NCBI RefSeq assembly: GCF_001659785.1
Contig: NZ_CP015961.1
Span: forward strand, 2,480,001-2,544,000
Direction of reading: 5' to 3'
DNA length: 64,000 bases
Origin: Dietzia timorensis
GTDB lineage: Bacteria; Actinomycetota; Actinomycetes; Mycobacteriales; Mycobacteriaceae
Made by a program: the position numbers and the translations under genes. This document shows positions 51,855 through 60,269 of this stretch, piece after piece. The notes under the pieces are model-generated. The model made no database searches and was not told the origin of the DNA. It worked only from the letters and a program-made list of their open reading frames with translations. The stretch's first letter is position 1. Every line of letters starts with the position of its first letter.

Positions 51855-53081
51855 CTAGATGGGCGACTCGTCGCACATGTGCGTGGGCTTGCGCGGCGGG
51901 GTCGTCAGGAGCGTCAGCGGTACCGGCCCCGCGGGCTGCTTGCGCGCGGCGAGTCCCTTCGTGCGGGAATGGTCTTGTGACGGCGAAGGTACGTTCCGCT
52001 CCGCCTCCAGCAGTCCCTCGCCGAAGCCTTGGACGCACTCGGGGTCGGGACCGTCCATCGGGAGGCCGGTGAAGAACTTCGCGGCCATGCAGCCGCCGCG
52101 GCACGAATCGAAGTAGTTGCACGAGGCGCAGGCGCCCGCGGACTGCGGCTCGCGCAGGCTGCGGAACAGCTCGCTTTCCTGCCACACGGACTCGAAGCCG
52201 CCGTCATCGACGATGTTGCCTGCGAGGAACTCCTCGTGAATCGCAAACGGGCAGGCGTACACGTCGCCGATCGGGTCGATCAGGCACACCACGCGGCCGG
52301 CGCCGCACAGGTTGAGCCCCGGGAGCGAACCCTGGCCCTCCCCAAACGCGGACAGATGGAAGAAGGAGTCCCCGGTAAGCACGTTCTCGCCGTGCTCGAC
52401 GAGCCAGTTGTACAGGTCGCGCTGCTGCTCGGGCAGCGGGTGCAGGTCGTCCCACACATCGGCGCCGCGGCCGGACGGACGCAGGCGGGTGATACGAAGC
52501 GTCGCGTTGTACTTGTCGGCGAGCGCCTTGAACTCATCGAGCTGTCCGACGTTCTCGCGCGTCACGACGACGGAGATCTTCGCGTCGCGGAAGCCCGCAT
52601 TGTTGAGGTTCTCGAGCGCGCGGCACGCCATGTCGAACGACCCGGGCCCGCGCACGGCGTCGTTGACCTCGGCGGTCGCGCCGTCGATGCTGATCTGCAC
52701 GTCGACGTAGTCGCTCGCGGCGAGGCGCTCGGCCACCTCCTCGTTGATCCGTACACCGTTGGTGGAGAACTTGACCCCGACCTGGTTCGCGGTGGCGTAG
52801 TCCACGAGCTCCCAGAAGTCCGAGCGCACCGTCGGCTCGCCGCCGCCGATGTTCACGTAGAAGACCTGCATCTTGTGCAGCTCGTCGATAATCGCCTTGC
52901 ACTGTTCGGTGGAGAGCTCGCGCGGATCGCGCTTGCCGGACGACGACAGGCAGTGCACGCACGCGAGGTTGCACGCGTACGTCAGCTCCCAAGTGAGGCA
53001 GATGGGGGCGTCTAGACCCTTCTCGAACTGGTCGACAAGGCGTCCGACTTTGGGCGGTGGGGCAACGGCCGGGGCGGTCAT
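51855..53081 (-). CDS. mftC: Mycofactocin radical SAM maturase MftC
   Basis: MftC (408 residues) decarboxylates the C-terminal Tyr of MftA and joins it to the preceding Val. The radical-SAM cluster motif is LTYACNLACVHCLSSSGKRD (CxxxCxxC). The SAM loop is YVNIGGGEPTVRSDFWELVD. The C-terminal SPASM region supplies further Cys (LCGAGRVVCLIDPIGDVYAC and CASCNYFDSCRGGCM). AGGAGGTCCTGCCC precedes the ATG. It follows mftB by 59 bases. Confidence 0.97.
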   Translation of the reverse strand: MTAPAVAPPPKVGRLVDQFEKGLDAPICLTWELTYACNLACVHCLSSSGKRDPRELSTEQCKAIIDELHKMQVFYVNIGGGEPTVRSDFWELVDYATANQVGVKFSTNGVRINEEVAERLAASDYVDVQISIDGATAEVNDAVRGPGSFDMACRALENLNNAGFRDAKISVVVTRENVGQLDEFKALADKYNATLRITRLRPSGRGADVWDDLHPLPEQQRDLYNWLVEHGENVLTGDSFFHLSAFGEGQGSLPGLNLCGAGRVVCLIDPIGDVYACPFAIHEEFLAGNIVDDGGFESVWQESELFRSLREPQSAGACASCNYFDSCRGGCMAAKFFTGLPMDGPDPECVQGFGEGLLEAERNVPSPSQDHSRTKGLAARKQPAGPVPLTLLTTPPRKPTHMCDESPI

Positions 53082-53140
53082 GGGCAGGACCTCCTGTGAG
53101 TGTGCTCGGCGCGGTGAGCGCTCGAGCGCTGTGGGGCGAC

Positions 53141-53470
53141 TTACTGGGGAACGATCATCTGCGACTCGGCGAGCTGGCCGAGCGCATGCATGTAGAGACG
53201 GGCGACGTGCGGGTCATCGATATCGACGCCGGCGTCTCGGATGGCTGCCGCCGCGGTGTCGTGGTCGGCCATCGTCTTGACGACCTCGACGATCGCCGGG
53301 TGCTTGAGAAAAGAAAGCTTGCGCGTGTGGAAGTGGTACAGGAGCGCGCCGAAGGGTTCGGGACGCAATGCCACGTGCGGGTGCAGGCGCCAGCCGGCAT
53401 CCAGCGCGAAACCCGCGCCGGCTTTCGCCTGCGAATCTTGGTGGATACCGGCCGGTGCTGCTGCGGGCAT
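53141..53470 (-). CDS. mftB: Mycofactocin precursor chaperone MftB
   Basis: MftB (109 residues) is the PqqD-like RiPP recognition element that binds the MftA leader and presents it to MftC. The body is LDAGWRLHPHVALRPEPFGA, LLYHFHTRKLSFLKHPAIVE and the end ARLYMHALGQLAESQMIVPQ. The ATG at 53470 lies two bases after the mftA stop; the longest frame begins within mftA and was rejected. Confidence 0.93.
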   Translation of the reverse strand: MPAAAPAGIHQDSQAKAGAGFALDAGWRLHPHVALRPEPFGALLYHFHTRKLSFLKHPAIVEVVKTMADHDTAAAAIRDAGVDIDDPHVARLYMHALGQLAESQMIVPQ

Positions 53471-53472
53471 GA

Positions 53473-53559
53473 TCAGTACACCCCGCACATACCGTCGATC
53501 GAGACCTCTTCGATGAGCGCCTCGTCGAGCATGACCTCGTCATTGTGCTTGCTGTCCAT
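53473..53559 (-). CDS. mftA: Mycofactocin precursor peptide MftA
   Basis: This 28-residue peptide was found by reading upstream of mftB. It begins MDSKHNDEVMLDEALIEE and ends in the invariant core IDGMCGVY; the last Val-Tyr becomes the cofactor. GAAGGAGG lies nine bases before the ATG. It is preceded by a clear promoter and followed two bases later by mftB. Confidence 0.96.
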   Translation of the reverse strand: MDSKHNDEVMLDEALIEEVSIDGMCGVY

Positions 53560-53623
53560 GACGAACCTCCTTCGTGCTGTCAACCAACTCGTCGTGCACA
53601 CAGGCGGGCGGTGTTGCCCTCCT

Positions 53624-53647
53624 CACACCAAAGCCATCCTTGGTGTG
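53624..53647. promoter_or_regulatory. 8-bp inverted repeat at the mftA transcription start
   Basis: CACACCAA (53624-53631) and TTGGTGTG (53640-53647) are exact complements with 8 bases between. It lies where the mftA promoter should start transcription, so it is a candidate MftR operator or leader hairpin. Confidence 0.6.
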
Positions 53648-53653
53648 TTCCAC

Positions 53654-53682
53654 ATCATATTGGCACCCAGTGCCATTTGCAA
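53654..53682 (-). promoter_or_regulatory. mftA promoter with palindrome in the -35/-10 spacer
   Basis: On the minus strand TTGCAA (53677-53682) and TATGAT (53654-53659) stand 17 bases apart. The spacer holds the perfect palindrome TGGCAC-TGG-GTGCCA (53661-53675). It gives a leader of about 90 bases before mftA. The arrangement suggests a repressor bound between the two hexamers, most likely MftR. Confidence 0.75.
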
Positions 53683-53721
53683 TGGTTCGCGGCGCTTTTG
53701 TCTACACGCAACGCGGCGAGG

Positions 53722-53737
53722 TGGCATCATAGTGCCG
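53722..53737. promoter_or_regulatory. Second TGGCA/GTGCC palindrome before mftR
   Basis: TGGCATCATAGTGCCG repeats, imperfectly, the palindrome seen in the mftA promoter and lies 43 bases before the mftR start. It would suit autoregulation of mftR. Confidence 0.45.
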
Positions 53738-53779
53738 TCGAGCTGCACGAATGAACGCGAAAAACGAAGGGGGAAGACA

Positions 53780-54418
53780 ATGCCTTCACACTCCCCCGGC
53801 GCGCCGGACGACGCCTCGCGCGCATCGACAGGCAACATCGATCACGCCCCCGGGCGCCGGCCCTCCACCAGCCGGCGACGCATCTTCACCTCCGCCATGG
53901 AGTTGTTCGCCACTCGCGGATACTCCTCGACAAACGTCGAGGACATCGCGGTGGCGGCGGGCATTTCCCGGCGTACGCTGTTCCGCTACTACCCCAATAA
54001 GGCCGCGATTCCCTGGGGCGAGTTTTCCGATCAGATCGCTGTCATGCGCGAACATTTCGTACTTATCGACGACGTGCTCCCACTTCGCGACGCCCTCTCC
54101 GACGCGCTCGTTTTCTTCAACACCTTTCCCGCCTCGGAGACTCGCGTGCACCGGGCGCGAATGCGCCTGTTGCTCGACGAGCCGGAACTACAGGCGCACT
54201 CGGTGCTCATGTACTCGGATTGGCGCGCCGCGATCGCCGAGTTCGTCGCGGGCCGGCGCGGCGAAAGCACCACCGACCTCATTCCGCTGGCCGTCGCGCA
54301 CGCCGCACAAGGGATCGCGATGTCCTCGTACCAAGCCTGGCTGTCGCTTCCGGAAGACGAGGGATCGCAGGAGGCGTTACATGGCTACCTGCAGAAAGCG
54401 TGCGAAATACTCGACTGA
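53780..54418 (+). CDS. mftR: Mycofactocin system TetR regulator MftR
   Basis: MftR (212 residues) is the TetR-family repressor divergent from the mft operon. The helix-turn-helix is FTSAMELFATRGYSSTNVED then IAVAAGISRRTLFRYYPNKA. In mycobacteria MftR has been reported to respond to long-chain acyl-CoA. The first 35 residues are a polar extension. GAAGGGGGAAG precedes ATG 53780; the longer frame upstream crosses the promoter and mftA-mftB and was rejected. Confidence 0.93.
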   Translation: MPSHSPGAPDDASRASTGNIDHAPGRRPSTSRRRIFTSAMELFATRGYSSTNVEDIAVAAGISRRTLFRYYPNKAAIPWGEFSDQIAVMREHFVLIDDVLPLRDALSDALVFFNTFPASETRVHRARMRLLLDEPELQAHSVLMYSDWRAAIAEFVAGRRGESTTDLIPLAVAHAAQGIAMSSYQAWLSLPEDEGSQEALHGYLQKACEILD

Positions 54419-54478
54419 GCCAAGGCTTCCTCCCGAAAACCGAACACATAACGGGCGTACGACTGGAACTATTGACCT

Positions 54479-55039
54479 ATGAGCAAAGTCACATTCTCAG
54501 TCGCGTGTTCGCTAGACGGCTACCAGACCGATTCGGACGGGGATTACTCGTGGGCGGAACCTTCGGAAGAAGTGATCTCCGCGATCAACGAGGATCTTCG
54601 CGATGTCAGCACGTACCTTTACGGCCGCCGCATGTATCAAGAAATGGCCGTGTGGGAAACCGACCCCGCGGTCGCCGCACAGTCACCGGAGACCGAGCGG
54701 TTCGCCGAGGCATGGAAAGCGGCTGACAAGGTCGTGTTCTCGCGTTCGCTCGAGTCAGTGTGGACAGAGCGGACCCGACTCGAACGCGAGCTCACGACCG
54801 AGACCCTTCGCGCCGCGAAGTACGGCGCACAGGGCAACCTCACGATCGAGGGCCCGATCCTCGCCCGCTCGGCGCTCGAGCGCGGCATGGTCGACGAGGT
54901 CGAACTGCTCCTGTGCCCCATCATCGTCGGCGGCGGGAGCCCGGTCTTTCCGGCCGGGGTGTTCTCGAAGCTCGAGCTCACGCGCGAGCGCCGCTTCGAC
55001 AACGGCATGGTGCAGGTGCGCTACGACGTCCGCCGATAA
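54479..55039 (+). CDS. Dihydrofolate reductase-like (RibD C-terminal) family protein
   Basis: A 186-residue member of the RibD-C/DHFR superfamily of NADPH reductases: FSVACSLDGYQTDSDGDYSW, YLYGRRMYQEMAVWE, LTIEGPILARSALERGMVDE and the end LLCPIIVGGGSPVFPAGVFS. The substrate is unknown; these stand-alone copies are not true riboflavin enzymes as a rule. Its last 19 bases overlap the convergent serine hydrolase gene. Confidence 0.85.
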   Translation: MSKVTFSVACSLDGYQTDSDGDYSWAEPSEEVISAINEDLRDVSTYLYGRRMYQEMAVWETDPAVAAQSPETERFAEAWKAADKVVFSRSLESVWTERTRLERELTTETLRAAKYGAQGNLTIEGPILARSALERGMVDEVELLLCPIIVGGGSPVFPAGVFSKLELTRERRFDNGMVQVRYDVRR

Positions 55040-56421
55040 CGCCCGGTGAGCGCGGTCGCCGCGCACACACCAGCGAGCAGCACCGCGAACCCGCCGAACG
55101 CACTGAGCAGGATCGCCACATCCGGCGCCCACTGCGCGATGAGCGCCACCGGATATCCGAGGTAGGCGGGCACGGCGATAGCGGCGGCCGCCGTCAGCCC
55201 CACAGCCGAGGCCTCGAGCAACGCTCCCGGCGCCGACCTCGACGCGCGGGCGCGCCACGCAAATGCGGCTCTCACCCAGAGCAGGAGGACGGCGATCCCT
55301 CCCGCGACCATAGCCAGTATGTATCCCCACGGCCGCCCCGGAGCAGCGGCCGCGCTCCCCGACTCGCCGAGCGCGGCGGCCACCGTGCGCTCGGCTTCTG
55401 CGGACATGCGGGCGGCTTCCATCTCCCCGTACCTGTTCGCCAGGGCAACCACCGCTTTACCGTCCTCGGGCGCCAACGCGACGTGGGCGAAGTAGCCGGG
55501 TACCGCTCCCGAATGGCGAAAGGTCGCCCCGCGTCCTGCGTCGCTATCGCCGGCATCGACGTACCATCCCGATGCGTACCGGCTGCCGTCTCGCGCGACG
55601 GTGTCCGGTAGCCGCTCGCCGGGCCCACCGGGAACGCGAAGTCTCGCCTGCTCGGCCGCGTATCGTGCGAGCACTTCCACGGAGCCGGCGAGGTACCCGT
55701 AACCGAGACCGGCATGATCTTGTGCGATGCGGTGCGCCCTATTGAGGCCGAATACCGGCACATGCCCGGCCGAGACCGAGTCCGAGAACTCCTGGTAGGA
55801 GGTTATGACGCCGGGCGCACTGTGCTCCAGCAGCGAGCTCAGGTCGCCCTGTCGCTCGAGGATTGCCTGGAGCAGCAGGTAGTTGAGGCTTGAGTAATTG
55901 AATCCGCCGCGTTCGGAGACGTCGACGTCGAGCAGAGGAGAGTTTGGTCCCTCCAGGACTTCGAGGGCTCCGGCGCTCCGGTCGATGTCGGTGGCCGAGA
56001 GCGAGTGCGGCAGCCCGCTCGTGTGGTTGAGGAGGTCGCCGACTGTGACATCCCTCCCCAGTGAGGCGCCCTTGGAGAGGAAGGGCAGCGCATCGATAAC
56101 GGAGAGATCGGTGTCCACTCCGGAGTCGAGCACGGCGGCCGCCATCACCGATTTCGACACCGACCCCCAGACGAACGGGGTGTCGGTGTCGATCGGATTG
56201 TGGCTGCCGTCGCGGCCAAATGTGCTGGAGTCGAGGATGTGGCCGTCGAGGTCGACCACCGCCACTGCCGTCCCGGGTGCGTCGGTATGCGCGGCGAAGG
56301 TTTCGGCAAGCGTGGTCGATTCATGCTTCGAGGCAGCGGCGACGGGCGCGACGACGATCGCGCCGACGGCCACCACCACCGCTGCGAGTGCCCAGGGCCA
56401 TGTCGTTTTCACGACGCTCAC
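55021..56421 (-). CDS. Membrane serine hydrolase, beta-lactamase/class C PBP-like
   Basis: A 466-residue protein. A signal or anchor helix comes first (LAAVVVAVGAIVVAPVAAAS). The penicillin-recognising fold has the SxxK motif in FVWGSVSKSVMAAAV, a Tyr motif in GGFNYSSLNYLLLQAILERQ, and FRHSGAVPGYFAHVALAPED (the HSG counterpart of KTG). Three to four membrane helices close the protein (YILAMVAGGIAVLLLWVRAA and on). It is likely an esterase or peptidase facing outside. It overlaps the RibD-C-like gene by 19 bases, tail to tail. Confidence 0.86.
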   Translation of the reverse strand: MSVVKTTWPWALAAVVVAVGAIVVAPVAAASKHESTTLAETFAAHTDAPGTAVAVVDLDGHILDSSTFGRDGSHNPIDTDTPFVWGSVSKSVMAAAVLDSGVDTDLSVIDALPFLSKGASLGRDVTVGDLLNHTSGLPHSLSATDIDRSAGALEVLEGPNSPLLDVDVSERGGFNYSSLNYLLLQAILERQGDLSSLLEHSAPGVITSYQEFSDSVSAGHVPVFGLNRAHRIAQDHAGLGYGYLAGSVEVLARYAAEQARLRVPGGPGERLPDTVARDGSRYASGWYVDAGDSDAGRGATFRHSGAVPGYFAHVALAPEDGKAVVALANRYGEMEAARMSAEAERTVAAALGESGSAAAAPGRPWGYILAMVAGGIAVLLLWVRAAFAWRARASRSAPGALLEASAVGLTAAAAIAVPAYLGYPVALIAQWAPDVAILLSAFGGFAVLLAGVCAATALTGRYRRTS

Positions 56422-56487
56422 ATTATGAGCCGACCGGCCCTCGGCACATCGGGGATGACCACTAAGTCGACCCCGATTCGCGCAGGG

Positions 56488-56931
56488 TTAGCCGCCCATC
56501 TGCGCGAGAGCTTCGGGATCCATCCACATCAGTTCCCAGCCGTGCCCGTCGAGGTCGTCGAAGGCGGCACCGTACATCGGCCCCTGGGCTTCTGGTTCGC
56601 GGGTGATCTTTCCTCCGGCGTCGCGCACTCGCGACACGAACGTGTCGACGTCCTCTTTCGAGGTGAGCTGGATGCAGTTGAGGACCTCGCGCGGGCCCCC
56701 CGGGGTGTAACTTTCGCGATCGTTGAACTGGGAGAACTTGCTGTTCTCCAGCAACATGACGACGATGTTGTCGCTGACCTCCATAGAGGCAGATGTCTCG
56801 TCGCGGAAGATCTCGTTCTCGTGCCACCCGAGTGCGCGGTAGAAGGCGATCGCCTTCCTCACGTCCTCGACGACGAGGTTGATGAACACCATGGGATGGG
56901 AAAGACGCTCGGGCTGGGCTGCGGTGGACAT
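56488..56931 (-). CDS. VOC superfamily (glyoxalase-like) protein
   Basis: A 147-residue vicinal-oxygen-chelate protein with the paired babbb pattern: FINLVVEDVRKAIAFYRALG, VVMLLENSKFSQF, then AGGKITREPEAQGPMYGAAF and DDLDGHGWELMWMDPEALAQ. The WELMWMD Glu can be a metal ligand. The substrate is unknown. It is last in a likely operon after the DUF1992 gene (14-base gap). Confidence 0.85.
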   Translation of the reverse strand: MSTAAQPERLSHPMVFINLVVEDVRKAIAFYRALGWHENEIFRDETSASMEVSDNIVVMLLENSKFSQFNDRESYTPGGPREVLNCIQLTSKEDVDTFVSRVRDAGGKITREPEAQGPMYGAAFDDLDGHGWELMWMDPEALAQMGG

Positions 56932-56945
56932 GAGGTCCTACTTCC

Positions 56946-57413
56946 TTACGGGTGGCGGCTATCCCGCCACGTGGAGACCAGGATATCCGGATCGATTCTG
57001 CGCAGGGGGATGTTCGGACCGTCTCCTACGCCGCGACGGACTTCCTCGGCGACGTCGCGGTTGTAACCTGCGGCAAGCTCGCGCACCTCGGCCTCGGTGC
57101 GGCATGAGCGCGCCTTCTCGGGGAGCAGCTCGCGTTCACGCCGAAGGCGCAGCGCTGGCGGGAGGAGCTCGTGGCCGGTGAGACCTTCGCGCTCGATGAG
57201 CTGGTTAATCCACCAGTCCTCTCCCCCGTCGCGTATTGGCAGAGGCTTTCCGGCGCCGGGCAGATTGTCGAACTCCCCGCGCTCGATGGACTGCCGGATC
57301 TGACGCTCTACAAATGTCTCGAAGGCCATTCCCGGCGGCTTTCGCTGGGGCACGCCCTTGTCCCGCGGCGCGGGCGAGCCGCCCGATTCGTTGGCTGGTT
57401 CCTCCGACGTCAT
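56946..57413 (-). CDS. DUF1992 (DnaJ-C28 conserved domain) protein
   Basis: A 155-residue protein whose centre is the DUF1992 block: FETFVERQIRQSIERGEFDN, LPGAGKPLPIRDGGEDWWIN and LIEREGLTGHELLPPALRLR. The first 30 residues are polar. The family has no firm function. The start at ATG 57413 (MTSEEPANES) with CAGGGG upstream was preferred to a frame open 34 codons more. It lies 16 bases from the GNAT gene. Confidence 0.85.
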   Translation of the reverse strand: MTSEEPANESGGSPAPRDKGVPQRKPPGMAFETFVERQIRQSIERGEFDNLPGAGKPLPIRDGGEDWWINQLIEREGLTGHELLPPALRLRRERELLPEKARSCRTEAEVRELAAGYNRDVAEEVRRGVGDGPNIPLRRIDPDILVSTWRDSRHP

Positions 57414-57429
57414 ACCTGAACCCCTGGGC

Positions 57430-57855
57430 TTAGCGGCGGATCCGGCCATTCCACAGGCCCATTCCCGCGGAGAATTCCGGGGCCTCCGTGAAGCCATGCT
57501 TTGCGTAGAGGGCACGGCCGGGCGGATCGGCCATGAGCGTGACGAATCGGCCGGGCGGGGACTCGGCCTCGATGGTGTCGAGGAGCCAGGACATGATCTG
57601 GTCGCCGAGTCCGCGGCGTTGATGGTCCGGAAGCACGGCCATATCGACGATGTGAAAGTACCAGCCGCCGTCGCCGATGATGCGACCCATGCCGACCGTC
57701 TCCCCGGTGTCGGTGTCGACGACGTGGCAGCCGCGCCACGTTCCGGGGAGACCGGCTTCGGCCTGCTCGCGCGTCTTCGGAGTGAGGCCCGAGTCCGCTC
57801 GCAGGCGCAGGTACGACTCTATGTCCGGTGTGCCGCTGCGGAGTTCGTAACCCAT
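57430..57855 (-). CDS. GNAT family N-acetyltransferase
   Basis: A 141-residue GNAT acetyltransferase. Acetyl-CoA-binding motif A is VDMAVLPDHQRRGLGDQIMS (RRGLG). The C-terminal PPGRALYAKHGFTEAPEFSA is the usual alpha-4 and beta-5 end. The acceptor is unknown. Start ATG 57855 (MGYELRSGTP) lies 11 bases after the ABC permease stop, so the genes are co-transcribed; the frame upstream overlaps the permease and was rejected. Confidence 0.88.
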   Translation of the reverse strand: MGYELRSGTPDIESYLRLRADSGLTPKTREQAEAGLPGTWRGCHVVDTDTGETVGMGRIIGDGGWYFHIVDMAVLPDHQRRGLGDQIMSWLLDTIEAESPPGRFVTLMADPPGRALYAKHGFTEAPEFSAGMGLWNGRIRR

Positions 57856-57866
57856 GGGGACGGATT

Positions 57867-58718
57867 TTAACCGCTGGTGCGGCGGTTGAACGCGCGCAGC
57901 GACAATGGGGCGAGCACTGCCGTGAGTACAACGACCCAGATGAGTGTCGCGACGACGGGATGTTGCAGCGGAAGCGCCGCGTCCGGGCCGGCCACCGGGG
58001 CGTTGCCCCAGAGTTCGCGCATTCCCTGTACGACGGCGGAGATGGGGTTCCACTCGGCGATCGTGCGCAGCCACGTCGGCATGGATTCCGGCGGGGCGAA
58101 CGTGTTGGCGAGGAACGTCACCGGGAAGACAGTGACGAACATGACGCCGTTGACGGCTTCGACGCTCTTGAGTGCCGAGCCGACGAGGATTCCGATCCAG
58201 ATCATCGCGAAGCCAAAACCGAGGAGAAGCAAATATCCGCCGAGCGCCTCCGCGATGTTTCCGTGAATCTTCCAGCCGATGAACAGGCCGGTGATCGACA
58301 TGACAATGATGCCGATCATCGAGTGGATGATCGACGACACCGAGCGACCGACCAGGACCGATGCGCGGGAAATCGGCAGCGAACGGAACCTGTCGACGAT
58401 GCCCTTCTCCAGGTCCTGCGACAGCCCGGCCGCGACGATGAACGCGGCGAACGTCATGGTTTGCGCCATGATGCCGGGTAGCAACCATTCGCGGTACGAG
58501 CCACCAGGGGCGCTGATCGCACCGCCGAAGACGTAGGCGAACAGGACGACGAACATGATGGGCTGGATCGTGACGTCGGTGAGGTTTTCCGGCTGGCGCT
58601 TGATGTGGGTGAGGTTGCGACGCACCATCGTCGAAACCTGGCGGCCAAATCCGGGGCCGAGGGGACGGGCCGGCTCCTCTGTTTCGGTGATGACACCGGA
58701 GATATTCGCTGAGCTCAC
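57867..58718 (-). CDS. ABC-2 type transporter permease (DrrB-like)
   Basis: A 283-residue ABC-2 permease with six hydrophobic stretches after a cytosolic N-terminus: TIQPIMFVVLFAYVFGGAIS, IMAQTMTFAAFIVAAGLSQD, then IIHSMIGIIVMSITGLFIGW and the last LIWVVVLTAVLAPLSLRAFN. The block LEKGIVDRFRSLPISRASVL is typical of daunorubicin-resistance type DrrB exporters. The ATG overlaps the ATPase stop in ATGA. The transported drug or lipid is unknown. Confidence 0.93.
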   Translation of the reverse strand: MSSANISGVITETEEPARPLGPGFGRQVSTMVRRNLTHIKRQPENLTDVTIQPIMFVVLFAYVFGGAISAPGGSYREWLLPGIMAQTMTFAAFIVAAGLSQDLEKGIVDRFRSLPISRASVLVGRSVSSIIHSMIGIIVMSITGLFIGWKIHGNIAEALGGYLLLLGFGFAMIWIGILVGSALKSVEAVNGVMFVTVFPVTFLANTFAPPESMPTWLRTIAEWNPISAVVQGMRELWGNAPVAGPDAALPLQHPVVATLIWVVVLTAVLAPLSLRAFNRRTSG

Positions 58719-59725
58719 TTCGCCTCCTCGGCGATCTTGTCGGCGTCTTCGCCCAGGTTGCTGGTGTCTTCGGCGCGGTGCCCGGTGAGACCGAGGAACA
58801 CGTCGTCGAGACTGGGGCGTTGCAGTCCGATGTCGTCGAGTTCGATCCCGGCATCGGCGAACGCATTCGCGATCGCGGCAAGTGCACTGACGCCCTCACT
58901 GGGGGCCGTCATCCGGCGCGCATCGCGGTCGACATGCACTTCCTCGACACGGGAGCGCAGGATTTGCTCCGCCTGTTCGACCTCCTCTGCGCGGGACACG
59001 GTGACCACGAGGGAGGCCGCGCCCGAGCGGTCCTTGAGTTGCAGCGGGGTGCCCTCGGCGATGACCTTCCCGCGGTCGATGACCACGATGTTGTCGGCCA
59101 GCTGGTCCGCCTCATCTAGGTACTGGGTGGTGAGGACGAGCGTTGCTCCCTCCCGCACCAGCGTGCGGAGCACCTCCCACAGTTCGAGTCGTGCGTGCGG
59201 GTCCAGGCCGGTGGTCGGCTCGTCGAGAAACAGCACCGGCGGCGCGGCGACGAGGCTCGCTGCAAGGTCGAGGCGCCGGCGCATGCCACCGGAGTAGCTC
59301 TTCGCGATCTTGTTCGCGGCGTCGCTGAGCGAGAACTTCTCGAGCAGCTCGTCCGCCCGTTCCTTGACCCGCTTCCCGGGCAGGCCGTAGAGGTCTCCGA
59401 TCATGCGGAGATTCTCGCGGCCGGTGAGTAACTCGTCCACGGTGGCCGATTGGGCGGTCAGGCCCATCGACTGCCGGACCTGCTTCGGTTGAGTCACCAC
59501 GTCGTACCCGGCGACCGTCGCGGTGCCGGAGGTGGGTGTGAGCAGGGTGGTCATCATCTGTACGCAGGTGGTCTTACCCGCGCCGTTGGGGCCGAGCACA
59601 CCGAGCACCGATCCTTTGGGGACTTGGAAGGACACTCCGTCCACTGCGGTGAAGTCGCCGAATTTCTTGACTAGGTTCTTCGCCTCGACGGCGATGGCCC
59701 GATCGGGGCCCGTTTTCTCAGTCAC
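58715..59725 (-). CDS. ABC transporter ATP-binding protein (DrrA-like)
   Basis: A 336-residue DrrA-type ATPase: GVLGPNGAGKTTCVQMMTTL (Walker A), KSYSGGMRRRLDLAASLVAA (signature), VLFLDEPTTGLDPHARLELW (Walker B) and LTTQYLDEADQLADNIVVID (H-loop). The about 90-residue C-terminal domain common to DrrA exporters follows and ends PSLDDVFLGLTGHRAED. It pairs with the permease gene that it overlaps by four bases. Confidence 0.94.
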   Translation of the reverse strand: MTEKTGPDRAIAVEAKNLVKKFGDFTAVDGVSFQVPKGSVLGVLGPNGAGKTTCVQMMTTLLTPTSGTATVAGYDVVTQPKQVRQSMGLTAQSATVDELLTGRENLRMIGDLYGLPGKRVKERADELLEKFSLSDAANKIAKSYSGGMRRRLDLAASLVAAPPVLFLDEPTTGLDPHARLELWEVLRTLVREGATLVLTTQYLDEADQLADNIVVIDRGKVIAEGTPLQLKDRSGAASLVVTVSRAEEVEQAEQILRSRVEEVHVDRDARRMTAPSEGVSALAAIANAFADAGIELDDIGLQRPSLDDVFLGLTGHRAEDTSNLGEDADKIAEEAK

Positions 59726-59748
59726 CCGATCACAGTGCCATATGGCCC

Positions 59749-59786
59749 CGACAATTTCCTATGGGGGAAGTCCCCCAAATTTGTCG
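59749..59786. terminator. Hairpin between pcaC and the ABC exporter operon
   Basis: CGACAATTT (59749-59757) matches AAATTTGTCG (59777-59786) but for one base. Inside, TGGGGGA (59762-59768) pairs perfectly with TCCCCCA (59771-59777). It lies just after pcaC and before the ABC genes, both on the minus strand. It may end the pca transcript or be an operator for the exporter; no U run is seen. Confidence 0.45.
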
Positions 59787-59792
59787 AGCTAA

Positions 59793-60200
59793 TTAATCAC
59801 CGAGGACCTTGGCGGCGATCTTGAAGGCGGAATTGGCTGCGGGGACGCTGCAGTAGATCGCCGACTGCAGCACGATCTCCTTGATCTCATCGTTAGTGAG
59901 TCCGTTTCGGACCGCGGCGCGCACGTGCATTTCGAACTCTTCCCAGTACCCACCCGCGATCATCGCGGTGAGTGTCACCGCGCTGCGCATACGCCTGTCG
60001 AGCCCCGGCCGGCTCCAGATCTCGCCCCACGCATAGCGGCTGATGAGGTCCTGGAAATCGGCGGTGAACTCGGTCGTGTTCGCTTCGGCGCGGTCGACGT
60101 GGGCATCGGAGAGCACCTCGCGGCGCACACGCATCCCTTCCGCGCGTGCTTGCTCGTTGGTGCGGTCGGCGCGGCCGACGGTGCTGTCGAATTCGGTCAT
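59793..60200 (-). CDS. pcaC: 4-carboxymuconolactone decarboxylase
   Basis: PcaC (135 residues) decarboxylates gamma-carboxymuconolactone to beta-ketoadipate enol-lactone. It has MRVRREVLSDAHVDRAEANT, FQDLISRYAWGEIWSRPGLD, RRMRSAVTLTAMIAGGYWEE and the C-terminal EIVLQSAIYCSVPAANSAFK of the AhpD-like CMD fold. It is the stand-alone form, not fused to the enol-lactone hydrolase PcaD as in PcaL of many actinobacteria. No pcaD is seen in the window. It follows pcaB by 69 bases. Confidence 0.93.
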   Translation of the reverse strand: MTEFDSTVGRADRTNEQARAEGMRVRREVLSDAHVDRAEANTTEFTADFQDLISRYAWGEIWSRPGLDRRMRSAVTLTAMIAGGYWEEFEMHVRAAVRNGLTNDEIKEIVLQSAIYCSVPAANSAFKIAAKVLGD

Positions 60201-60269
60201 GTCGCTGTTCTTTCGGAGTTTACGGGTGGAGAAGTGCTCCGCCGCGCTCGGCGGAGGCGGGGTCCGACG

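Noticed and set aside
53057-53779. N-terminal extension of mftR
   Set aside because: It crosses mftB, mftA and the promoter on the other strand; the TetR domain and ribosome-binding site point to 53780.
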